Counted from the stretch's first letter, positions 18,498 through 27,603 are shown. The stretch is 64,000 nucleotides of DNA from Stutzerimonas stutzeri (GCF_018138085.1 NZ_CP073105.1:1240001-1304000); one strand, 5' to 3'. Notes: generated by a model not told the origin, from the sequence alone. Made by a program: numbers and translations.

Positions 18498-19523
18498 TCA
18501 TGCGTGCGGTGCCCTGAGCGAAGCCGAGCCCGGCGCTGTCGCCGCTGTATCGGCGTTGGCGAAGCGGTCCATTCGCTGCAGCTGCCCGGCCTTGTCGAGC
18601 CTGAGTCGCAGCAAGTCCTCGGCGAGTATCAATTGCCCATCGTAGTGGCGGGCCGCCTCGGCGCGGATGTCCTCGACAGAAAGTCCGCGTCCCGGGATGT
18701 TCTGGTAGCGCGCGCTGAAATGAGTCAGTACCAGGTTCGGAACGCCGATTTCGGCTGCGAATGCGGCCACCTGCGCGGCGGTGCTATGACCAAACTCTGC
18801 CTTGCCGGCCTCTGCGACCGTTTGCGTGTAGGTGGCCTCGTGGATCAGCAGTTGCGCACCCTGGCAAGCCTCGCGGAGCAGTTCGGGACGGTCGTTGTCG
18901 CCGCCGACGACGATGTGCCGCGACGTACGGGTCGGCAGCAGATAATCCTCGCTGTGCAGGATGCGTCCCGCCAGCTCGACGTCGTTACCGCGCATCAGCG
19001 CACCCCAAAGCGGGCCACGCGGGACGCCCTCGCGATCGAGCCTCTCCACGTCCAGGCGTGGGTCCGGGCGGGTTTCGGTGAAGCTGTAGCCCCAGCTCGG
19101 CACACGGTGGGAGAGGGCGGTGGCTTCGACGCGCATCTGCTGATTGCGCCAACTGTCCAGGGTCTCGACGGCATGGAAGCGCAATTCGTAAGGCAGCCCG
19201 CTCTGACTCATGGCCAGGGTCGTGCGTACCCAGCCTTCGATCGCAGCGGGCGCGATGATGTCCAGCGGCTGCTGTCGCCGGGCCATGCCGGCGCTGGCGA
19301 GCAAGCCAGGCAGGCCATAGCAGTGATCGCCGTGAACGTGGGTGATGAAAATCGCCCGCAGCCCGTGAAGCGTCAGTGGCGTACGCAACACCTGATGCTG
19401 CGTGCCCTCGCCGCAATCGACCAGGTACCAGCCCTTGCCGCTGTCTTCGAGCAAAGCAAGGCCGGTAACGTTTCGGGCCCGGGTCGGAGTGCCGGATGAG
19501 GTGCCGAGAAACAGCAAGTCCAC
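18498..19523 (-). CDS. rnz: Ribonuclease Z
   Basis: Metallo-beta-lactamase-fold endonuclease that trims 3' ends of tRNA precursors. It has 341 residues. The N-terminus MDLLFLGTSSGTPTRARNVT is diagnostic. The zinc motif THVHGDH is at 61-67, with further ligands in HEATY, GHSTAAQVA and LTHFSARY. The C-terminal 30 residues are a loose Ala/Ser tail. The start is GTG at 19521-19523 behind GAGAGGAGC, a strong site. The TonB receptor lies downstream on the same strand and carries its own Fur box, so the two are probably separately transcribed. Confidence 0.93.
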   Translation of the reverse strand: MDLLFLGTSSGTPTRARNVTGLALLEDSGKGWYLVDCGEGTQHQVLRTPLTLHGLRAIFITHVHGDHCYGLPGLLASAGMARRQQPLDIIAPAAIEGWVRTTLAMSQSGLPYELRFHAVETLDSWRNQQMRVEATALSHRVPSWGYSFTETRPDPRLDVERLDREGVPRGPLWGALMRGNDVELAGRILHSEDYLLPTRTSRHIVVGGDNDRPELLREACQGAQLLIHEATYTQTVAEAGKAEFGHSTAAQVAAFAAEIGVPNLVLTHFSARYQNIPGRGLSVEDIRAEAARHYDGQLILAEDLLRLRLDKAGQLQRMDRFANADTAATAPGSASLRAPHA

Positions 19524-19725
19524 GTGCGAGCTCCTCTCTAATCGGGACGTCGGATGGCGAGACAGAATGCCGCAGATGAGGCTGCGAGAGGCTGAACCGC
19601 CGCAGTTCGCCTGCTTATGCTTTTAAGCTACTAAGAAAGTACAAACTTATATTAAGAATAGCTAACTCATGCCGTTATGCTGGCCGCCTTCGATACGGCC
19701 GCTGGCCCTTTATCAGGATCGCATG

Positions 19726-20508
19726 ATGGAGTTTGGTGTTCTTGGCTTTGTGATAGCAGGCCTTGTGGTCGGGTTCATCGTCGGCATGACCGGGGTTGGC
19801 GGCGGCTCGTTGATGACGCCGATCCTGCTGTGGTTCGGTGTCAATCCCGCTGCGGCTGTCGGAACCGATCTGCTCTATGCGGCAATCACCAAGGCCGGTG
19901 GCGTGTGGGTGCACCAGAAACAGCGCAACATCGACTGGCGGATCACCGGCTACCTCGCCGCCGGCAGCTTGCCGGCAGCGGCGTTGATGCTCTGGGTGCT
20001 CAAGGGGCTGCACTCCGACCAGGAGGCGCTCAATGCGATCATCAAGCAGTCGCTGGGTGTCGTTCTGGTGCTCACGGCGTTGGCTGTACTGTTCAAGAAG
20101 CGCCTGCTGGCGATCGCATCACGTCTGTCCGGACCCACCCCGCGCCTCTCGCCACGTGGCTTGGATGTGCTGACCGTCGTGGTCGGTCTGGTGCTCGGGG
20201 CGATGGTGACGCTGACCTCCATCGGTGCCGGTGCGCTGGGCACCGTGGCCTTGTTCTTCCTCTACCCGCTGCTTACCACCCGTCGCCTGGTGGGCACCGA
20301 AATCGCTCATGCCGTGCCGCTGACGCTGGTGGCCGGCCTCGGTCATGCAGGCATGGGCAACATGGACTGGACCATTCTGGCCTATCTGCTGATGGGCTCT
20401 TTGCCGGGTATCTACCTGGGCAGCAACCTGTCCGGTCGCGTGCCGGACGCTGTGTTGCGCCCATGCATGGCGGTGATGTTGGCGATGATCGGCTATAAGC
20501 TGATCTGA
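19726..20508 (+). CDS. TauE/SafE (TSUP) family membrane exporter
   Basis: Predicted inner-membrane transporter of sulfite or small organosulfur anions. It has 260 residues with about eight hydrophobic segments and the two repeat motifs VGMTGVGGGSLMTPIL and SIGAGALGTVALFFLYPLL, which are hallmarks of the family. The ATG at 19726 is spaced seven bases from AGGA; the adjacent ATG at 19723 is the alternative. The upstream 100 bp is unusually AT-rich (around 19617-19670), a likely promoter. In pseudomonads such genes are often in the cysteine regulon, but no CysB site is identified here. Confidence 0.88.
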   Translation: MEFGVLGFVIAGLVVGFIVGMTGVGGGSLMTPILLWFGVNPAAAVGTDLLYAAITKAGGVWVHQKQRNIDWRITGYLAAGSLPAAALMLWVLKGLHSDQEALNAIIKQSLGVVLVLTALAVLFKKRLLAIASRLSGPTPRLSPRGLDVLTVVVGLVLGAMVTLTSIGAGALGTVALFFLYPLLTTRRLVGTEIAHAVPLTLVAGLGHAGMGNMDWTILAYLLMGSLPGIYLGSNLSGRVPDAVLRPCMAVMLAMIGYKLI

Positions 20509-20585
20509 CCGCAGCCTTTTAGGGAGGCGCGACGCTGCGCGCGCTCCGTCATGGATCTCGTCGCGATCGGCGTTGCCGTACCAGC

Positions 20586-21329
20586 ATGACGACCGCCACG
20601 TTCCGCTTCTACGCCAGACTCAACAGCTTCCTTTCGGCCGAACGCCGCGGGCAATCCTTCGCTTGCCCCTGCGCGCGTGCAGCCACCACCAAGCACATGA
20701 TCGAAGCCCTCGGCGTGCCGCATACGGAGGTGGCGCTGGTGCTGGTCAATGGCGAGCCGGCTGACCTCGAGCGGGCTATCGCCGATGGCGATCGGGTGGC
20801 CGTTTACCCCAGATTCGAGCAGTTGGACGTCAGTTCGCTGAGCGACTTGCAGTCTTTGCCGTCCGGCCCGCCGCGCTTCGTTGCCGACGCCCACCTCGGC
20901 GGCCTGGCGCGGCTGCTGCGCATGGCCGGTTTCGACACGCTGTACGACAACGGCTACGAAGATGCGGCCATGGTGGAGCTGGCCAATCGGGACGCCAGGG
21001 TCTTGTTGACCCGTGACCGTCCGCTGTTGATGCACCGGGCGGTGCGCCATGGCTGCTATGTACATGCGATCAAACCCCAGGCTCAGCTGCGTGAGCTTTA
21101 CCAGCGCCTCGATCTGGCCGCCCATGCCCGGCCGTTCAGCCTGTGCATGAACTGCAACGCGCCGTTGCATCCGGTGGACAAGGCCTCGGTGCTCGATCGC
21201 CTGCCATCCAGGGTGCAGGCGCGACATCAGCGCTTCCTCGGTTGCGATCGATGTGGGCGGATCTTCTGGGAGGGCTCGCACTGGCAGGACATGCGCGCCT
21301 TGCTCGAATCAATGACGTTCGTTGACTAG
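20586..21329 (+). CDS. Mut7-C RNase-domain protein with N-terminal ubiquitin-like domain
   Basis: 247 residues. An N-terminal beta-grasp domain at 1-80 (TFRFYARLNSFLS ... VYPRFEQL) joins a Mut7-C PIN-like nuclease domain. Its likely acidic residues are D101 (FVADAHLGGLARLLR), D121 and D144 (LLTRDRPLL). A C-terminal zinc ribbon has C187, C190, C220 and C223. The family is widespread in Pseudomonas; a ribonuclease role is inferred from fold only. No clear ribosome site precedes the ATG. The TauE gene ends 77 bp upstream, so co-transcription is possible. Confidence 0.88.
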   Translation: MTTATFRFYARLNSFLSAERRGQSFACPCARAATTKHMIEALGVPHTEVALVLVNGEPADLERAIADGDRVAVYPRFEQLDVSSLSDLQSLPSGPPRFVADAHLGGLARLLRMAGFDTLYDNGYEDAAMVELANRDARVLLTRDRPLLMHRAVRHGCYVHAIKPQAQLRELYQRLDLAAHARPFSLCMNCNAPLHPVDKASVLDRLPSRVQARHQRFLGCDRCGRIFWEGSHWQDMRALLESMTFVD

Positions 21330-21379
21330 CGCGCGGTTCCTGTCGGTAAATGCCCCCGCTAATTCCTTTGGAGTCGCCC

Positions 21380-21556
21380 ATGCAACGCCACCCAATGTCC
21401 TATATCGCACCGGCTGTCCCGCTGCTTGCCTCCGGGGTTGTCTGCCTCGCGATTGGCCTTGCCTCGCACGTGACCACCTTCGTATGGATGGCGCCCGGCT
21501 TCCTGCTGACAGGCGGGGTGCTGATGTGGCTGGGGTTGCGTCGCCGGGCCCGCTGA
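21380..21556 (+). CDS. Small two-helix membrane protein
   Basis: 58 residues with two hydrophobic helices (IAPAVPLLASGVVCLAIGLA and TFVWMAPGFLLTGGVLMWLG) and a basic tail LRRRAR, suggesting both ends in the cytoplasm. The start ATG has GGAG at 21370-21373. I do not recognise a family. It follows the Mut7-C gene by 50 bp on the same strand. Confidence 0.7.
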   Translation: MQRHPMSYIAPAVPLLASGVVCLAIGLASHVTTFVWMAPGFLLTGGVLMWLGLRRRAR

Positions 21557-21569
21557 TCGAACGAACGGA

Positions 21570-22205
21570 TCATTGCCGCAGCGTGCCACGCCCCGCGGCG
21601 CGCTGGTTGGAGTGGTAGATGTTGTCCGGAGCAAGCGCCTGTCCATCCCGGACGGCTTGCAACCACTCGTCCGTGCTCGCCACCGCGGCGAAGCCGGTGT
21701 TCATCACCACGGTAAAGGCTCGGTGGATCTCCTCGGCGCTGGCCTTGCCGGCTGCGTTCTCGTACGGCAGCGAGCCGCTGGCGTCGTGCAGCAGCTCCAC
21801 TTTCCAGCCCTCGTGGTGCGCCTGAAGCACGGTCGAGGTGTCGCAGTTGTGGGTCATGTAGCCGACGACCGTCAGGGTGTCGATCTGCCGCTCGCGCAAC
21901 CAGGTGCCGAGGTTGGTCTTCGTCAGGGCGCTGGCCAGGGATTTCTCCACAAGAAGATCGAATGGGCGCTCGGCGACGGTCGGGTGCAGCTCGGCCTGCT
22001 GGCTGCCACGGGCGAACAATGGCGAACTTTCCGGAGCGATGTGCTGCACGGCCACCACCGCAATCCCTGCGGTGTGAGCGGCGTCCATGGCTCTGGCGAT
22101 ATTGCCCAGCGATAGCTGCACGTCGGGATATTCGATGCGCAGGTTGCCGGTGACGTATTCGTTCTGCACATCGATGACGATGAGTGCGCGTTTGGGCTGG
22201 TTCAT
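21570..22205 (-). CDS. Isochorismatase-family cysteine hydrolase
   Basis: 211-residue hydrolase with the full catalytic triad D12 (VIDVQN), K88 (LVEKSLASAL) and C121 (THNCDTS), plus the preceding GYMT cis-peptide. Members hydrolyse nicotinamide, isochorismate, N-carbamoyl amines or similar; the substrate here is not evident. The start at 22205 is behind AAAGGA. It is divergent from a GlxA-type regulator across 118 bp that contain a perfect 16-bp palindrome, so that regulator very probably controls it. Confidence 0.9.
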   Translation of the reverse strand: MNQPKRALIVIDVQNEYVTGNLRIEYPDVQLSLGNIARAMDAAHTAGIAVVAVQHIAPESSPLFARGSQQAELHPTVAERPFDLLVEKSLASALTKTNLGTWLRERQIDTLTVVGYMTHNCDTSTVLQAHHEGWKVELLHDASGSLPYENAAGKASAEEIHRAFTVVMNTGFAAVASTDEWLQAVRDGQALAPDNIYHSNQRAAGRGTLRQ

Positions 22206-22272
22206 GAAGCGGTCCTTTTGCCGGTGGATGTGCAGCGATTGTGTCGTGCATGGCGCGCATCGGTGAGTGGCC

Positions 22273-22288
22273 CGCAAGACATCTTGCG
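22273..22288. promoter_or_regulatory. Perfect palindrome in the hydrolase/regulator divergent promoter
   Basis: CGCAAGACATCTTGCG has 7-bp arms around CA, centred 43 bp before the regulator start and 76 bp before the hydrolase start. This is a good candidate operator for the adjacent GlxA-type regulator or another dimeric factor. Confidence 0.55.
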
Positions 22289-22323
22289 TTAGGATCGGGC
22301 CAACTCATCCGTCAGGACTCGCC

Positions 22324-23271
22324 ATGCAGCCGCACCGAATCGCCGTGGTCGCCTTCGACCAGATCAGTCCGTTCCACCTGTCCGTGCCTTGCCTGGTGTT
22401 CGGCGGTGAAGGCTCGGAGGAGCTGGGCTATGTCGTTGACGTGTGCGCCGCCGAGCCAGGCGCCTTGCGCACCACGGCAGGGTTCGCGCTGCAGGTGGCG
22501 CATGGACTGGAAGCGCTGGAACGGGCGCAGACGATCATCGTGCCGAGCTGGCGCCATGGCGATGACCCGCCGCCGTCCGCTCTGCTCGATGCGCTGGTCG
22601 CCGCCCACGCCCGCGGGGCGACCCTCGTCGGCCTCTGCCTGGGCGCATACGTGCTGGCCGCCACCGGCTTGCTCGATGGGCGTCGCGCGACTACGCACTG
22701 GGCCTGCGTCGAGCATTTCACGACGCGCCATCCTGCGGTGATCGTGGATGCCGACGTGCTCTATCTCGACGACAACAACCTGCTTACCTCGGCAGGCACC
22801 GCGGCGGCCCTGGATTGCTGCCTGTATCTGCTGCGCAAGCATTGGGGCGCGGTGGTGGCCAATCGGGTGGCCAGACGCTTGGTGATGTCGCCGCACCGCC
22901 AGGGCGGTCAGGCACAGTTCATCGAACAACCGATGCCGGCCCGTCGCCGCGATACGCGCCTGGGCGAGCTGCTGGATTGGGCGCGGGCCAGCCTGCACCT
23001 TCCACACACGCTGGACAGCCTGGCCGAGCGGGTGGTGATGAGCCGGCGCACCTTCACCCGGCATTTTCGTCAGCACACCGGTACCACGGTCGGCAACTGG
23101 TTGCTGGCGGAGCGGCTGGCGCTGAGCCAGCGGCTGCTGGAAAGCACCGACCAGCCCATCGACACCATCGCCTCGCTGGCCGGATTCGGCTCCTCCGCCT
23201 CGCTGCGTCAGCACTTCAGCAAGGCCTTTGGTGTATCGCCGCGGCATTACCGGCAAGTGTTCCGCGGGTGA
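22324..23271 (+). CDS. GlxA-family transcriptional regulator (DJ-1/PfpI plus AraC HTH)
   Basis: 315-residue regulator. Residues 1-190 are a class-I glutamine-amidotransferase-like ligand domain, with elbow GLCLGAYVLAATGLLDGRRA and following ATTHW. Residues about 220-315 are an AraC double HTH (LDSLAERVVMSRRTFTRHFR, then IASLAGFGSSASLRQHFSKA). The family activates catabolic genes for quaternary amines, arginine or nitriles. Divergence from the isochorismatase-like hydrolase suggests that gene as target. The ATG at 22324 has AGGA upstream; the frame extends further up without a ribosome site. Confidence 0.9.
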   Translation: MQPHRIAVVAFDQISPFHLSVPCLVFGGEGSEELGYVVDVCAAEPGALRTTAGFALQVAHGLEALERAQTIIVPSWRHGDDPPPSALLDALVAAHARGATLVGLCLGAYVLAATGLLDGRRATTHWACVEHFTTRHPAVIVDADVLYLDDNNLLTSAGTAAALDCCLYLLRKHWGAVVANRVARRLVMSPHRQGGQAQFIEQPMPARRRDTRLGELLDWARASLHLPHTLDSLAERVVMSRRTFTRHFRQHTGTTVGNWLLAERLALSQRLLESTDQPIDTIASLAGFGSSASLRQHFSKAFGVSPRHYRQVFRG

Positions 23272-23322
23272 CCGGCCGGTCACCGTTGCGCCTGATAGGC
23301 GGTCGTCAAGCTCCCGCTCGGT

Positions 23323-24975
23323 ATGTCGATAGCTAGCGAAATGAATTCGTCAGCCCAATCGGCTGGGTACAGGTACCGTGGAATGCTCGACAACATCACT
23401 TTTCGCCTGTTTCGTCTAAGCCAGAGCAGCATCGACCTGCTCGTTATCGCGGTTATCGGCATCGCCGCGTTGGGGCTGTTCGTTGAAATCGAACTCTATG
23501 AAACGATCAACCGGTTCCACGCCACCCATGAGGCATGGGAGGCGGACGAAATATTCATGGCGTTGCTGGTGCTCGGCTGGTGCGGCTTCGCGTTCGGCGC
23601 GCGCCGTGTGATCGAGCTCAAGAAGGAGATCCGCAGCCGCAGGCAGGCCGAGCTGGCAGCGCACCTGCTGGCCACCCACGACTCGCTGACGACGCTACCC
23701 AACCGGCGCGGGCTGGAGCTGAGTTTCGCTGGAAACATGCGATGCCTAGACGAGCCGTTTTTCGTAGTCCTGTTCGACCTCGACGGCTTCAAGGCGGTGA
23801 ACGACGTCCACGGCCACGCGATTGGCGACCAGTTGCTGCAGACCATTGCCCAGCGCCTGGGTATTGCCTTGCCCGAAGGCGACTTCGCCTGCCGGCTGGG
23901 CGGCGATGAATTCGCCCTGGTGTTACGCTCGACCAAGACGCCGGCAGCTGCACTACAGCTGATCGAGCAACTGGCGGGCATCATCTCCCAGCCGGTCGTT
24001 CTCGACTCGGTGCGGCTGGTGGTGCACTCGACTTATGGCGTTGCCCAGTTTCCTCAGGATGGCCAGGCGCTCGACGAGCTGATGCGCCGCGCCGACCTGG
24101 CGCTGTACCAGGGAAAACACGGCGGCAAGAAGGTCATCCGTTTCTTCGACAATACCACCGACCAACACTTGGAAGAGCAATCCCGGGCGGCGCAGCTGGT
24201 GCGCGAGGCCCTCGACAATGGCTACCTGCGCACTGTCTATCAGCCCATCGTGAGCCTGGCCGATCAGCAGGTGGTGGGCTTCGAGGCACTGGCACGGCTG
24301 CATCATCCGGTTCATGGCGAAGTCTCGCCGGTGCAATTCATTCCTGCCGCCGAGCAGAGCGGGCTGATCCGAGAGTTGACGTCGAGGCTGCTCGAAATCG
24401 CCTGCACCGATGCGCTCGCCTGGCCGGCGCAGCTGCACCTGTCCTTCAACCTCAGCGCGCACGACCTGCAGGATATCGATCTTCCGGAGCGCATCATGAC
24501 GATCCTCGAGCGGGTCGGTTTCCCGCCTCAGCGGCTGGAGGTGGAAGTCACCGAAACGGCCATCGTCAAGGACATTCCCCTGGCCCGCAAACACCTCGAC
24601 ACGCTGCGGGCACTGGGCATTCTCATCGTCATCGACGATTTCGGAACGGGTTATTCGAGCCTGGCGCAGATCAGTCGCTTCAGCTTCGACAAGCTGAAAA
24701 TCGACCGCGAGTTCATCAGCGCCATGTGCGACAGCGACAAGGACGGCAAGATCGTGCGCTCGATGATCCACCTCAGCGACGGTTTGGCCATGCCAGCCGT
24801 CGCCGAGGGGATCGAGAACATCGGCCAGTTGGAGTGGCTGCACCGCGCAGGCTGTCATTTCGGCCAGGGCTATTACTTCAGCCGTGCGGTCGATGCCGAG
24901 GCGGTGCAGGCCTTGTTGGCCGAGTCGGCAAGCGACAGGCTCGGGGGCAAACGTCCGGGCCATGCCGCTGGCTAA
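23323..24975 (+). CDS. Membrane GGDEF-EAL cyclic-di-GMP protein
   Basis: 550 residues. Two transmembrane helices at about 37-57 and 75-93 flank a short periplasmic loop. A diguanylate cyclase domain follows at about 115-275 with intact RLGGDEF (about 190). The EAL phosphodiesterase domain spans about 290-540, with FEALARLHHP near 320, NLSAHDL, DDFGTGYSSL, KIDREFI and GQGYYFS. Both domains keep their catalytic signatures, so it may be bifunctional, but phosphodiesterase output is more usual. There is no PAS or other known sensor domain. The start is uncertain: ATGs at 23323, 23341 and 23383 all lack a strong ribosome site. Confidence 0.93.
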   Translation: MSIASEMNSSAQSAGYRYRGMLDNITFRLFRLSQSSIDLLVIAVIGIAALGLFVEIELYETINRFHATHEAWEADEIFMALLVLGWCGFAFGARRVIELKKEIRSRRQAELAAHLLATHDSLTTLPNRRGLELSFAGNMRCLDEPFFVVLFDLDGFKAVNDVHGHAIGDQLLQTIAQRLGIALPEGDFACRLGGDEFALVLRSTKTPAAALQLIEQLAGIISQPVVLDSVRLVVHSTYGVAQFPQDGQALDELMRRADLALYQGKHGGKKVIRFFDNTTDQHLEEQSRAAQLVREALDNGYLRTVYQPIVSLADQQVVGFEALARLHHPVHGEVSPVQFIPAAEQSGLIRELTSRLLEIACTDALAWPAQLHLSFNLSAHDLQDIDLPERIMTILERVGFPPQRLEVEVTETAIVKDIPLARKHLDTLRALGILIVIDDFGTGYSSLAQISRFSFDKLKIDREFISAMCDSDKDGKIVRSMIHLSDGLAMPAVAEGIENIGQLEWLHRAGCHFGQGYYFSRAVDAEAVQALLAESASDRLGGKRPGHAAG

Positions 24976-25028
24976 CACGGCTGAGCGCTTGGGCCAGCCG
25001 ATGCGTGGAGCACGCTGTAGAAGAGGTG

Positions 25029-25463
25029 TCAGACCGGCGCGTCATGCTCGCAGTTGACCATCCAGGACACACCGAAGCGGTCGACGAACATGCCGAAACG
25101 CTCGGCCCAGAAGGTTTTTTCCAGCGGCATCACGACCTGTCCACCTTCGGCCAACCCGTTGAACACGCGCTCACCCTCGGCAACGCTTTTCGGATGCAGG
25201 GATATCGAGCAACCCTTGATGCCCTCGTACGGGCCGCCACCACAGGCCGCGTCGCCCGGCATGGTGTCGGACGCCATCAACTGATAGTCGCCGAGGTTCA
25301 GGCAGACGTGCATGATCCGCTCCCGATGCTCGGCGGGGAAATGCTCGGACTCGGGCGCCTGGGCGAAAGTCATCATCTCCAGCGTGCCGCCCAGTACCTT
25401 CTGGTAGAGCGTGAAGGCGTCGCGGGCCTGGCCGTCGAAGGTCAGATAAGGGGTGATTTTCAT
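25029..25463 (-). CDS. VOC-family (PhnB-like) protein
   Basis: 144 residues, vicinal-oxygen-chelate fold of the PhnB / 3-demethylubiquinone-like group: ITPYLTFDGQARDAFTLYQKVLGG at the start and FWAERFGMFVDRFGVSWMVN at the end. The enzymatic role is unknown. Strong AGGAG upstream. It sits 19 bp after the YciI-like gene on the same strand, an arrangement common in proteobacteria. Confidence 0.9.
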   Translation of the reverse strand: MKITPYLTFDGQARDAFTLYQKVLGGTLEMMTFAQAPESEHFPAEHRERIMHVCLNLGDYQLMASDTMPGDAACGGGPYEGIKGCSISLHPKSVAEGERVFNGLAEGGQVVMPLEKTFWAERFGMFVDRFGVSWMVNCEHDAPV

Positions 25464-25482
25464 ATGTTCTCTCCTGTTCGGG

Positions 25483-25902
25483 TTACTGGCTGATCCGTGC
25501 GCGCAAACGATCTTCCTGCTCGCGCAACTCGGGGGTGAATTCGGCGCCGAAGTCTTCGGCTTCGAAAATCTGCCGGATTTCGATTTCAGAATCGCCGATG
25601 GCGGATGTCGGGCAACGTTTCACCCAGTCGATGGTTTCTTGCAGCGATCCGGTCTGGAACAGCCAATAGCCGGCAATCAGCTCGCGGGTTTCGGCGAACG
25701 GACCGTCAACCACCGATGTCTGCCCGTCGCTGAAGCGCACCCGTGCGCCCCGGCTGCTCGGATGCAAGCCTTCGCCGCCCAGCATGACACCGGCATTCAC
25801 CAGCTCCTCGTTGTACTGGCCCATGGCTGCGAGCACCTCCTCGCTGGGCATCACGCCCGCTTCGGTGTCCTGGTTGGCCTTGATCATCACCATGAATCGC
25901 AT
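25483..25902 (-). CDS. YciI-family (DGPF) protein
   Basis: 139 residues with MRFMVMIKANQDTEAG at the start and the family motif VVDGPFAETRELIAGYWL. Such proteins are often fused or linked to ECF sigma factors; none is visible here. First gene of a two-gene operon with the VOC protein. Function not known. Confidence 0.9.
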   Translation of the reverse strand: MRFMVMIKANQDTEAGVMPSEEVLAAMGQYNEELVNAGVMLGGEGLHPSSRGARVRFSDGQTSVVDGPFAETRELIAGYWLFQTGSLQETIDWVKRCPTSAIGDSEIEIRQIFEAEDFGAEFTPELREQEDRLRARISQ

Positions 25903-25972
25903 CGTGCGGCTCCTCTGTCATCTGCAAGAACAGCCTAGTCGGTGCTGCTAGATCCGCTGGCTCTGTTCATTG

Positions 25973-25998
25973 GTCGATTCAGGGTCGAAGGAATCGAC
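25973..25998. repeat. Inverted repeat between YciI and hydrolase genes
   Basis: GTCGATTC (25973-25980) and GAATCGAC (25991-25998) are exact complements around a 10-nt loop. No T run follows on either strand. It is 71 bp before the YciI start and 18 bp after the hydrolase stop. Confidence 0.45.
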
Positions 25999-26015
25999 AC
26001 AGGCATGCGATTTTT

Positions 26016-27536
26016 TTAGCGAATCCAGCCGCAGCAGCGCGTAGATGCCAGATGGCCAACCGGCGCGTCGGCGGGACCGAACCAGCCATCGGGCGTGCGG
26101 TGAGGGTGATCCGAGGCGGGCGCAGGGCGCGGTTCGCCGCGCCGCAGCTGGATCAGTGTTGGTCGCTTTTGCATCAGGTGGTCGGCCAGCGCCTGATAAG
26201 CCGGCAACGACGTGGGGTCGTTATCAGCGTTTTTAGCCGAAGGGTGCGACGCGAATCGGGCAATCACCGTCTGCGCGGTTGGATCGATGTAGAGGGTTTG
26301 CCCATGCACACCCCGTGCAGCGAAAGCGCCATGGTCGTTATGCAATATCCACCACATGGCACGGTAACTGCCGCCGGGTAGTGTGCTGTAACCGGCCTTG
26401 GCGAATAGCTGCTTGTCCCCGCCCGCGCGAATGGTCCGTACGGCTTCGGCGGGAAACAATCGTTCGCCGTTGTGCAGGCCTTCATCGAGCATCAATTGCC
26501 CGAGCCTGGCCATGTCCCGCAAGCCGGCGCTCAGACCGCCGCCTGCGAATGGCGTACCCAGTGCGTCTACGGTGTAGTAGGCGTCCTGCTCGGTACCCAT
26601 GCGTTGCCACAGGCGTTCGGAAACCAGCTCGCTCACCGCCTTGCCGGTCACGCGGGCGATGATCCAGCCAAGGACGTCGCTGTTGACCGTCTTGTAGCCA
26701 AACGCCTCGCCATGTGTGCCAGCTTTGGCGACCGTCTGCAGGTAGGCGTAATACCCGATCGGGCCCTGGTAGTCGGCCGGTTTCGGGAGCGGATTGGCCG
26801 CGGCGCTGTAGGTCCAGATCTGCGCTTCGGGGTTGGCGTAGTCCTCGCTGAAATCAAGCGCCGTCGTCATGTCCATGACCTGTCGGACGGTGGCGTCACC
26901 AAAAGCGCTGGAGGCGAGCTCGGGGATGACCGCTGCTACTTTTGCCTGATCATCGAGGCCGCCCTCTGCAACCAGCACCTCGGCGAGCAGGCCGGTGAGT
27001 GATTTGGTCATCGACATCGCCGCATGTTTGCCACGCTCGTCGAGGCAGCCGAAATAGCGTTCGTAAACGACTCGGCCCTGATGCAGCACAACGATGCCGT
27101 CGGTGTAGTTCGCTGCCAGCGACTGTTCCCAAGTCATCGATTTGCTCGAGCCGAGCGGCGTGAACCTCACGGCATCGATGCTGCTGTCGAGCGCTTGGCG
27201 CAACGGCGCCGGCGCATCCAGGCCCCGACTGACGGCCTCGGTGGGCAGCAGCTCGCGGATGTGGCAAACCGACCAGCGAAGTTTGGGGAAACTGAAGTAG
27301 TCCGAGTCCGGCTGGCCGATCAGCTTATCTGCCGGAGGCGGGAAGCCCTGCATCCAGCCCAGCTTGATTGGATCGGACTGCGCCGCCGTCAGTTGCTGAG
27401 CGTCGGCCGGTGCGTACAGGCTGGCCAGGCAGATCACCGCGCCGAACCGCCTGAACCACACGCCATGGCGGTGTAGCCGACTTTGCGAACAGGTGACTGC
27501 GCAGGGCAGCCGGAGTGATGCGCTTTCGCCTGCCAT
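26016..27536 (-). CDS. Beta-lactamase-fold serine hydrolase (COG1680 / 6-aminohexanoate-dimer hydrolase type)
   Basis: 506 residues, probably exported (hydrophobic FGAVICLASLYAPADA at 31-46 behind basic residues). The nucleophile motif SMTK is at 175-178. The tyrosine region reads GYKTVNSD (Y281, N285), and GVHGQTLYID provides the HxG-like element. This layout matches esterase/amidase members, not true class C antibiotic resistance enzymes. The strong GAGAGGTGA site supports the 27536 start despite the long n-region. The last ~45 residues (from QLRRGEPRPAP) are proline-rich and end CCGWIR, unlike the core. Confidence 0.85.
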   Translation of the reverse strand: MAGESASLRLPCAVTCSQSRLHRHGVWFRRFGAVICLASLYAPADAQQLTAAQSDPIKLGWMQGFPPPADKLIGQPDSDYFSFPKLRWSVCHIRELLPTEAVSRGLDAPAPLRQALDSSIDAVRFTPLGSSKSMTWEQSLAANYTDGIVVLHQGRVVYERYFGCLDERGKHAAMSMTKSLTGLLAEVLVAEGGLDDQAKVAAVIPELASSAFGDATVRQVMDMTTALDFSEDYANPEAQIWTYSAAANPLPKPADYQGPIGYYAYLQTVAKAGTHGEAFGYKTVNSDVLGWIIARVTGKAVSELVSERLWQRMGTEQDAYYTVDALGTPFAGGGLSAGLRDMARLGQLMLDEGLHNGERLFPAEAVRTIRAGGDKQLFAKAGYSTLPGGSYRAMWWILHNDHGAFAARGVHGQTLYIDPTAQTVIARFASHPSAKNADNDPTSLPAYQALADHLMQKRPTLIQLRRGEPRPAPASDHPHRTPDGWFGPADAPVGHLASTRCCGWIR

Positions 27537-27603
27537 GCCGTCACCTCTCGTTTTCTATGTGGTGCCTTCAGCCACTAGGCGATGGGGTTCCAATCCGGGT
27601 TCG

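Noticed and set aside
26016..27536. Antibiotic-resistance beta-lactamase
   Set aside because: The motif spacing fits COG1680 esterase/amidase relatives, not AmpC; no ampR neighbour.
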